Below, piece after piece: positions 59,077 to 64,000 of a DNA stretch of 64,000 nucleotides. The notes beneath the pieces were generated by a model. It had not been told where the DNA came from. It saw only the letters and a list, made by a program, of their open reading frames with translations, and searched no databases. The first letter of the stretch is position 1. Every line of letters starts with the position of its first letter. A program made the translations under genes and the position numbers. The stretch lies in assembly GCA_016866215.1 (NCBI GenBank), contig VGNE01000013.1, forward strand, positions 1 through 64,000, in the 5' to 3' direction. The DNA is from Chloroflexota bacterium (GTDB taxonomy: Bacteria > Chloroflexota > Anaerolineae > Anaerolineales > Villigracilaceae).

Positions 59077-60222
59077 ATGTTTATGGATTGGACTATCTGG
59101 CTTGAATGGGTACTTAAAGGATTTATCCTCTGCCTGGTTTTGTTGACAGGCTTTGCATATCTGACGTGGTATGAACGCCGCGCGCTGGCACGCATTCAAG
59201 TGCGCGTGGGCCCGAATCGCGCGGGACCTCAGGGTTTGCTTCAACCAATCGCAGATGCGGTCAAGTTGATATTTAAAGAGGAACTTACACCGGGCCGGGT
59301 TTATAAGGTTGTGTTTGTGCTTGCGCCTGTATTAACGGTTGTGCCTTCGCTTATTCTTGCGGCGGTGATACCGCTTGGCTCATCATTTACTTTATTTGGC
59401 CGCGAGATTTTGCTGCATATCTCGAATATCAACGTAGGCGTTTTATACATCATGTCCATCGCTTCGATTGCGGTGTATGGCATTGTGCTGGCGGGCTGGT
59501 CGAGCAATAACAAGTACGCCATGCTCGGCGGTATCCGTTCCTCGGCGCAGATGATCTCGTATGAACTTTCGCTTGGGTTGTGCTTTGCGATAGCGATTGT
59601 CATGGGCAATTCCATGAACCTGATTGATATTGTTAACGCGCAGCGCGGCATGTGGTTTGCTGTAATACAGCCTGTGGGTGCGCTGGTCTTCATGATCGTT
59701 ACGCTCGCGGAAGTGAACCGCGCGCCCTTCGATATGCCCGAAGCCGAACAGGAATTAACGGCAGGCTATCACGCGGAATATTCAGGCATGAAGTTCGCGT
59801 TGTTTTTCATGGCGGAATACCAGAAGATGATCGTGATCTGCATGATCGCGGCGACATTGTTCTTCGGCGGCTATCGTGAGTTCTGGTTCCTGAAGGATAC
59901 CTTCTTCAGCGTGGATCGTTTCTGGTTCCTCGGCCCAATCTATTTATTGCTGAAAGTTATTGTCCTGTTGTTCTTTATGATCTGGATCCGCGCGACCTGG
60001 CCGCGTATCCGCTATGACCGTTTGATGGCGTTTGGGTGGAAGGTGCTTCTGCCGCTTTCACTGGTGACCGTGTTTATTACTGCCGCTGGAATTTTGCTGG
60101 CGCAGGAACTTAATAATCAATTGTATATTTGGAGCATTCCCGTCCTTTCTATTTTTAGCGCCATGGTGGCGGTGGCGCTTGTTTATCGTGACTTGAGGAG
60201 AAAATCCCATGGGCGTTTTTGA
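59077..60222 (+). CDS. nuoH: NADH-quinone oxidoreductase subunit H
   Basis: A 381-residue, eight-helix membrane subunit: [38 protein letters not shown] and [37 protein letters not shown] are the conserved quinone-channel segments. It overlaps nuoI by 14 bases. Confidence 0.95.
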   Translation: MFMDWTIWLEWVLKGFILCLVLLTGFAYLTWYERRALARIQVRVGPNRAGPQGLLQPIADAVKLIFKEELTPGRVYKVVFVLAPVLTVVPSLILAAVIPLGSSFTLFGREILLHISNINVGVLYIMSIASIAVYGIVLAGWSSNNKYAMLGGIRSSAQMISYELSLGLCFAIAIVMGNSMNLIDIVNAQRGMWFAVIQPVGALVFMIVTLAEVNRAPFDMPEAEQELTAGYHAEYSGMKFALFFMAEYQKMIVICMIAATLFFGGYREFWFLKDTFFSVDRFWFLGPIYLLLKVIVLLFFMIWIRATWPRIRYDRLMAFGWKVLLPLSLVTVFITAAGILLAQELNNQLYIWSIPVLSIFSAMVAVALVYRDLRRKSHGRF

Positions 60223-60730
60223 TCCCGTTATTGAACTTGGCCGCGGCCTCGGTGAGACGCTCCGCTCCTTTTTATTCGAGCGGACTGTAACCGTTCAATA
60301 CCCCGAAGAGAAGCGCATTGTCAGTCCGCGTTTTCGCGGTCGTCATGTGTTGAAGCGCTATGATAATGGACTTGAGAAATGTATTGGATGTTCGCTCTGC
60401 GCGGCGGCCTGTCCTGCGGATGCGATCTTCGTGGAAGCCTCTGAGAATACGGATGAAAAACGCTTCTCACCCGGACAACGGTTTGCCTCCACGTACGAGA
60501 TCAATATGCTGCGTTGTATTTATTGCGGCTTCTGTGAAGATGCCTGCCCGACCGAAGCGATTGTCCTGGGCGATAACTACGAACTCTCATTTACAGACCG
60601 CCGCCAGGCGATCTACACCAAGGATTTATTGCTTGAACCCGTTCCATCTGTGGATATGCTTACTCCTCGCAAAGTGGACGCAGGTGTGTTCACACGCTCG
60701 GTGCCTGAAATGAAGGATCCAAGTGTTTAG
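60209..60730 (+). CDS. nuoI: NADH-quinone oxidoreductase subunit I
   Basis: A 173-residue ferredoxin-like subunit with two [4Fe-4S] motifs ([18 protein letters not shown] and [19 protein letters not shown]). It links NuoG clusters to NuoB. A repeat-filled gap of about 100 bases follows. Confidence 0.95.
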   Translation: MGVFDPVIELGRGLGETLRSFLFERTVTVQYPEEKRIVSPRFRGRHVLKRYDNGLEKCIGCSLCAAACPADAIFVEASENTDEKRFSPGQRFASTYEINMLRCIYCGFCEDACPTEAIVLGDNYELSFTDRRQAIYTKDLLLEPVPSVDMLTPRKVDAGVFTRSVPEMKDPSV

Positions 60731-60820
60731 GTGAAACGTATACAGGTAAACATGCAGACACGTAAACAAGTTCGCAAGCAGACCTGTGTATCTGTTTACT
60801 TGTGTACTTGTCTACCCTCC
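60731..60820. repeat. TGTTTACTTGTGTACTTG microrepeat tract
   Basis: ATACAGGTAAACATGCAG and CTGTTTACTTGTGTACTTG are inverted relatives. The right part matches the tract before dnaG at 47186. No gene is visible here. Confidence 0.65.
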
Positions 60821-60831
60821 TAAAGGTACCC

Positions 60832-61356
60832 ATGACTTCTGAATTAATTGTCTTCCTCGTTCTCTCCCTCGTTGCCGTTTCGAGCGCGCTGGGGATGCTG
60901 TTTAGCCGCAATGCTGTTTATTCGGCTTTGTTCCTCGTGCTGAACTTTGTCACGGTGGCGGTGTTCTATCTTTTGCTCGGCGCGCCGTTCATTGCCATGT
61001 CACAGATCACCGTGTATGCGGGCGCGATCATGGTGTTGTTCCTGTTCGTGATCATGCTGCTCGGCGCGGAAAGCCTTGCGCCTGCCAAAACACTGCCGTG
61101 GCAGAGGCCGCTTGCGATTTTGCTGGCGGTCATCCTCGCAGTGGAATCGATCTATCTTGTGTTTGCACGCGCGCGGTCTGATGCGTTTGTCGCTGCGCCC
61201 GATGTGGCTGTGAATTCAATGGACAACCTGCGCGAAATGGCGATGATATTGTTCAACCAGTTCCTGTTGCCGTTCGAGGTTACGTCCGTTTTGTTACTGG
61301 TCGCGATGGTGGGCGCGATCGTGTTGACCAAGCAGGTGAAGGGAGAGCAGAGATAA
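60832..61356 (+). CDS. nuoJ: NADH-quinone oxidoreductase subunit J
   Basis: From ATG 60832 ([20 protein letters not shown]) the protein has 174 residues with five helices. The conserved segment is [33 protein letters not shown], with YLLLGAPF in this copy. TAATG couples it to nuoK. Confidence 0.93.
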   Translation: MTSELIVFLVLSLVAVSSALGMLFSRNAVYSALFLVLNFVTVAVFYLLLGAPFIAMSQITVYAGAIMVLFLFVIMLLGAESLAPAKTLPWQRPLAILLAVILAVESIYLVFARARSDAFVAAPDVAVNSMDNLREMAMILFNQFLLPFEVTSVLLLVAMVGAIVLTKQVKGEQR

Positions 61357-61658
61357 TGGTTCCAGTGGATTATTACATCCTCCTTTCGGCGGTCTTATTT
61401 ACCCTCGGCGCGTTGGGTGTGCTCATCCGCCGCAACCCGTTGATCATTTTCATGTCCATCGAGTTGATGCTCAACGCGGGCAATCTTGCTTTCGTTGCTT
61501 TTGCAAATATGTATAAAAGTTTCAGTGGACAGATCTTCGTGTTTTTCGTCATTGCAGTCGCCGCCGCGGAAGTGGCGGTGGGACTTGCCTTGATCGTCGA
61601 AATTTTCAAGACCAGGAAGAACATCAATATTGATGAGATGAATTCCTTGAAGGGATGA
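61356..61658 (+). CDS. nuoK: NADH-quinone oxidoreductase subunit K
   Basis: A 100-residue three-helix subunit: [40 protein letters not shown] with the conserved proton-path Glu, and [18 protein letters not shown] with the second. Its start overlaps the nuoJ stop. Confidence 0.95.
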   Translation: MVPVDYYILLSAVLFTLGALGVLIRRNPLIIFMSIELMLNAGNLAFVAFANMYKSFSGQIFVFFVIAVAAAEVAVGLALIVEIFKTRKNINIDEMNSLKG

Positions 61659-61661
61659 GTA

Positions 61662-61715
61662 AAACGTAATGCGTAACCCGTAACTTACGAATTACGCATC
61701 ACGAATTACGGAGAA
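61662..61715. repeat. CGTAATGCGTAACCCGTAAC microrepeat before nuoL
   Basis: AACGTAATGCGTAACCCGTAA, TTACGAATTACGCATCACG and AATTACGGAG form an imperfect inverted tract. It belongs to the same loose family as 16676, 54315 and 59033. Confidence 0.6.
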
Positions 61716-61719
61716 TTTT

Positions 61720-63879
61720 ATGCACTTAAACGAAACAATAAGTTCAGGATTTTTCTTTCTCGCCCCGTGGCTGGTCTTTGCGCCCGTAACTGGCTTGTTG
61801 ATCAATTTGATCTTCGGCAGGCAGTTTAGCGAAAAGGTCATTGGCACAGTGGCAAGCCTTGCATCGGGTGCGGCGTTTGTCGTCTCGGTGCTGTTGGCTT
61901 ATTCGGTCTCGATCAATCACGGTGAGATGGTGAGCGTTCCACTCGCAGAGTGGATCCACATCGGCACACTCCAACTCGATTGGACATTCCGAGTCGACTC
62001 ACTCTCGACCACGATGATGCTTGTCGTTTCGGGTGTGGGCACGCTCATTCACATCTACGCCATCGGCTATATGCACGAGGATGTGCGCTTCAAGAATGAT
62101 GAAGGACGCTTCAACCGTTTCTTTATTTTCCTGAACCTGTTCATCGCCGCCATGATGATTTTGGTCAGCGGCGATTCGTTCATGATGCTCTTCGTCGGCT
62201 GGGAAGGCGTGGGACTTTGCTCCTTCCTGCTCATCGGTTTCTGGTACGAGATGGATACGCTCGGACGTTCATCATGGGCAAACTCCAATGCCGCAAAAAA
62301 AGCATTTATTGTCAATCGTGTCGGTGACTTCGGTTTCCTGATCGCGGGTTTCCTGATGTTCTGGTATCTCGGCTCCTTCCAATTTGATGCGGTCTTCGCC
62401 GCCGCGCCCGCAGTTGCAGAATCCGCTCCGTGGGTGATCGTGGCGATCACATTGTTTATGCTGGTGGGTGTGGCAGGTAAATCCGCGCAGATCCCGCTTT
62501 ACATTTGGTTGCCAGACGCAATGGCGGGTCCTACTCCCGTTTCGGCGTTGATCCATGCCGCGACGATGGTGACAGCGGGCGTGTATCTCGTCGCGCGTTC
62601 CGCTCCGCTTTACACGCTTGTCCCGCAGGCGCAGTACATCGTTGCAATGGTTGGCGCAGGGACGGCGCTCTTCGCCGCGACGATTGCGGTCGGTCAATAT
62701 GACATCAAGAAGGTGCTGGCTTACTCCACCATTTCTCAGCTTGGCTACATGATCGCCGCGGTTGGGATGGGCGCGTACGTGGCGGGAATGTTCCATCTGA
62801 TCGCACACGCCTTCTTTAAGGCATTGCTCTTCCTCTCCGCCGGTTCGGTCATTCTTGGATTGGAGCGCGGGCATCATGCTCATGCTCATCATGTTTCCCA
62901 TGTCGATCACGGAAAAAAGAAGAAAGAGGGAAAGAAGAAAGAAGAAGAGCGCGGGCATAATGAAGAACATGGAGAAGCGTTTGACCCCGGCGACATGCGC
63001 AACATGGGCGGGATGCGCAAGACCATGCCACTCACTTTTTGGCTGTACTTGATCGGCGCGCTGGCGTTGGCGGGCATCTTCCCGTTGGTGGGCTTCTGGT
63101 CGAAGGACGAAATCCTTTTGGATGCCAGTTTGCATTACACCAGCGTGTACTGGCAGTTGACCATTGCCGCTTTTTTCACCGCTTTCTACATGGGGCGTCA
63201 GATCTGGATGGTCTTTTTTGGTGAACCACGGCACGCCGCCGCTGCGCACGCGCAGGAAAGCCCGAAGGTGATCACCGTGCCGTTGATGATCCTCGCAGGC
63301 TTATCGGTCCTGGGTGGTGCGTTGAATCTTCCATTCGAAGGTTTTCACAATCTCGGTCACTGGCTGGGATATACCCTCGGCGAAGTCGAATCCCTTCCGC
63401 TTGATTTGAAGGTCGCGAGTATTTCCACTGCGTTGGCATTGCTCGCTATTCTGATCTCCTGGCTCATCTATGGACGGAACACGCTGCGCGCCGGCCAACC
63501 CGACCCGTTGAAACGACCGCTTGGTTTCATCTTCACGGGTATGGAAAACAAATGGTTCGTGGATGAAGGTTACTTCGCCGTCATCGTCAACCCGTTCAAG
63601 AAGATATCGCAGTTCCTTGCGGATGTGATTGACGGGCGCTTCTGGCATGACTTTGTGCATGATACGGTTATTCTGGGAACTTACAACTGGCTGAGTGAAA
63701 TCGCGCTCGATCGTTACGCCGATCAAAAAGGCATAGACGCTTTCGCAAACTGGCTGGGCGATGCAACTCAATCCATATCGGCGACCATGCGTAAAGTCCA
63801 AAATGGATTCGTGCGCTCGTATGCGCTGGCCGTGATGTTGGGCGTCGTGTTGATTTTAGGATATTTGATCTTTAAATAA
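61720..63879 (+). CDS. nuoL: NADH-quinone oxidoreductase subunit L
   Basis: A 719-residue antiporter-like membrane subunit with about 15 helices: FVGWEGVGLCSFLLIGFWY, the conserved LPDAMAGPTPVSALIHAATMVTAGVYLVAR, and AHAFFKALLFLSAGSVI. A His/Lys/Glu-rich insertion lies at about residues 385-425 (HHAHAHHVSHVDHGKKKKEG...), in the usual cytoplasmic loop. The C-terminal lateral helix region is present. Confidence 0.94.
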   Translation: MHLNETISSGFFFLAPWLVFAPVTGLLINLIFGRQFSEKVIGTVASLASGAAFVVSVLLAYSVSINHGEMVSVPLAEWIHIGTLQLDWTFRVDSLSTTMMLVVSGVGTLIHIYAIGYMHEDVRFKNDEGRFNRFFIFLNLFIAAMMILVSGDSFMMLFVGWEGVGLCSFLLIGFWYEMDTLGRSSWANSNAAKKAFIVNRVGDFGFLIAGFLMFWYLGSFQFDAVFAAAPAVAESAPWVIVAITLFMLVGVAGKSAQIPLYIWLPDAMAGPTPVSALIHAATMVTAGVYLVARSAPLYTLVPQAQYIVAMVGAGTALFAATIAVGQYDIKKVLAYSTISQLGYMIAAVGMGAYVAGMFHLIAHAFFKALLFLSAGSVILGLERGHHAHAHHVSHVDHGKKKKEGKKKEEERGHNEEHGEAFDPGDMRNMGGMRKTMPLTFWLYLIGALALAGIFPLVGFWSKDEILLDASLHYTSVYWQLTIAAFFTAFYMGRQIWMVFFGEPRHAAAAHAQESPKVITVPLMILAGLSVLGGALNLPFEGFHNLGHWLGYTLGEVESLPLDLKVASISTALALLAILISWLIYGRNTLRAGQPDPLKRPLGFIFTGMENKWFVDEGYFAVIVNPFKKISQFLADVIDGRFWHDFVHDTVILGTYNWLSEIALDRYADQKGIDAFANWLGDATQSISATMRKVQNGFVRSYALAVMLGVVLILGYLIFK

Positions 63880-63882
63880 AAA

Positions 63883-63913
63883 GACCCTAAAGGTTTTGGA
63901 AACCTTTAGGGTC
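63883..63913. repeat. GACCCTAAAGGTTT hairpin
   Basis: GACCCTAAAGGTTT and AAACCTTTAGGGTC form a perfect 14-base stem with a TGG loop between nuoL and nuoM. No T-tract follows. The arms resemble the hairpin at 156-208. Confidence 0.85.
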
Positions 63914-63939
63914 TAACTCGTAGAAATCGAGGATAGAAC

Positions 63940-64000
63940 ATGGAATTTATTTTGCAACCTCTTACTCTTCTGACCTTCTTCCCGCTCGTGGGCGTGCTCG
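63940..64000 (+). CDS. nuoM: NADH-quinone oxidoreductase subunit M (cut by window end)
   Basis: ATG 63940 begins MEFILQPLTLLTFFPLVGVL, a first hydrophobic helix as expected for NuoM. Only 20 codons are in the window. The assignment rests on position after nuoL and on the hydrophobic start. Confidence 0.75.
   Translation, partial: MEFILQPLTLLTFFPLVGVL

Noticed and set aside
62272-63249. 325-codon open frame on the minus strand
   Set aside because: Antisense shadow of nuoL, with no plausible protein features.

Overview
The window looks like the chromosome of a member of the Chloroflexota, probably class Anaerolineae. This is inferred from gene content and style, not from a marker phylogeny: a fused GlyQS glycyl-tRNA synthetase, a MalT/BTAD-type regulator, GAF-rich SpoIIE phosphatase signalling, a complete-style nuo operon, a stand-alone methylmalonyl-CoA mutase large subunit, and very many short palindromic repeats between and inside genes.

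Layout. 0-6.2 kb: a lipoprotein solute-binding protein divergent from a MalT-like regulator, then a frameshifted EamA permease. 6.2-9.0 kb: gene remnants, an orphan glycine riboswitch on the minus strand, three small membrane or secreted proteins and the SRP RNA gene with a near-consensus promoter. 9.0-13.7 kb: a partner-switching module (STAS antagonist, anti-sigma kinase, multi-GAF SpoIIE phosphatase). 13.8-21.7 kb: a minus-strand respiratory operon with a small membrane subunit, a CuA subunit II, a heme-copper subunit I that lacks the usual active-site tyrosine (NO reductase candidate), a SafE-like protein, a FixI-like copper ATPase and a cytochrome b/ferredoxin fusion. 21.9-27.8 kb: housekeeping genes (nucleosidase, CinA-C, aminotransferase, P-loop kinase, methylmalonyl-CoA mutase).

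27.8-37.5 kb is an accessory island: RloA/RloB (AbiL-like) defence, then a run of small toxin-antitoxin type genes (RHH-DUF433, HicBA, DUF4926, DUF433, HicB, DUF4258/YgiT, DUF2442, PIN, MNT/HepT). At least six broken 5' pieces of TIR-domain genes lie between these modules, some carrying nested mini-palindrome insertions at the same positions. 37.5-41.2 kb: an ECF transporter (two ATPases, T component, S component) with a roughly 300-nt leader. 41.2-45.4 kb: a RelE-type toxin-antitoxin pair sitting between a truncated copy of the glyQS 5' end and the intact glyQS gene. 45.5-50.9 kb: FAD oxidoreductase, dnaG, rpoD. 50.9-64 kb: nuoA-B-C-D-E-F-G-H-I-J-K-L-M (M cut by the window end), with a HEPN/MNT pair between nuoE and nuoF and a HicB-like gene between nuoF and nuoG.

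The most unusual pattern is that small accessory modules are bracketed by partial copies of the ends of host genes (mutase 3' end, glyQS 5' end, TIR 5' ends). This suggests a shared insertion or recombination process without any visible integrase. All statements come from reading the sequence. No database search was possible.
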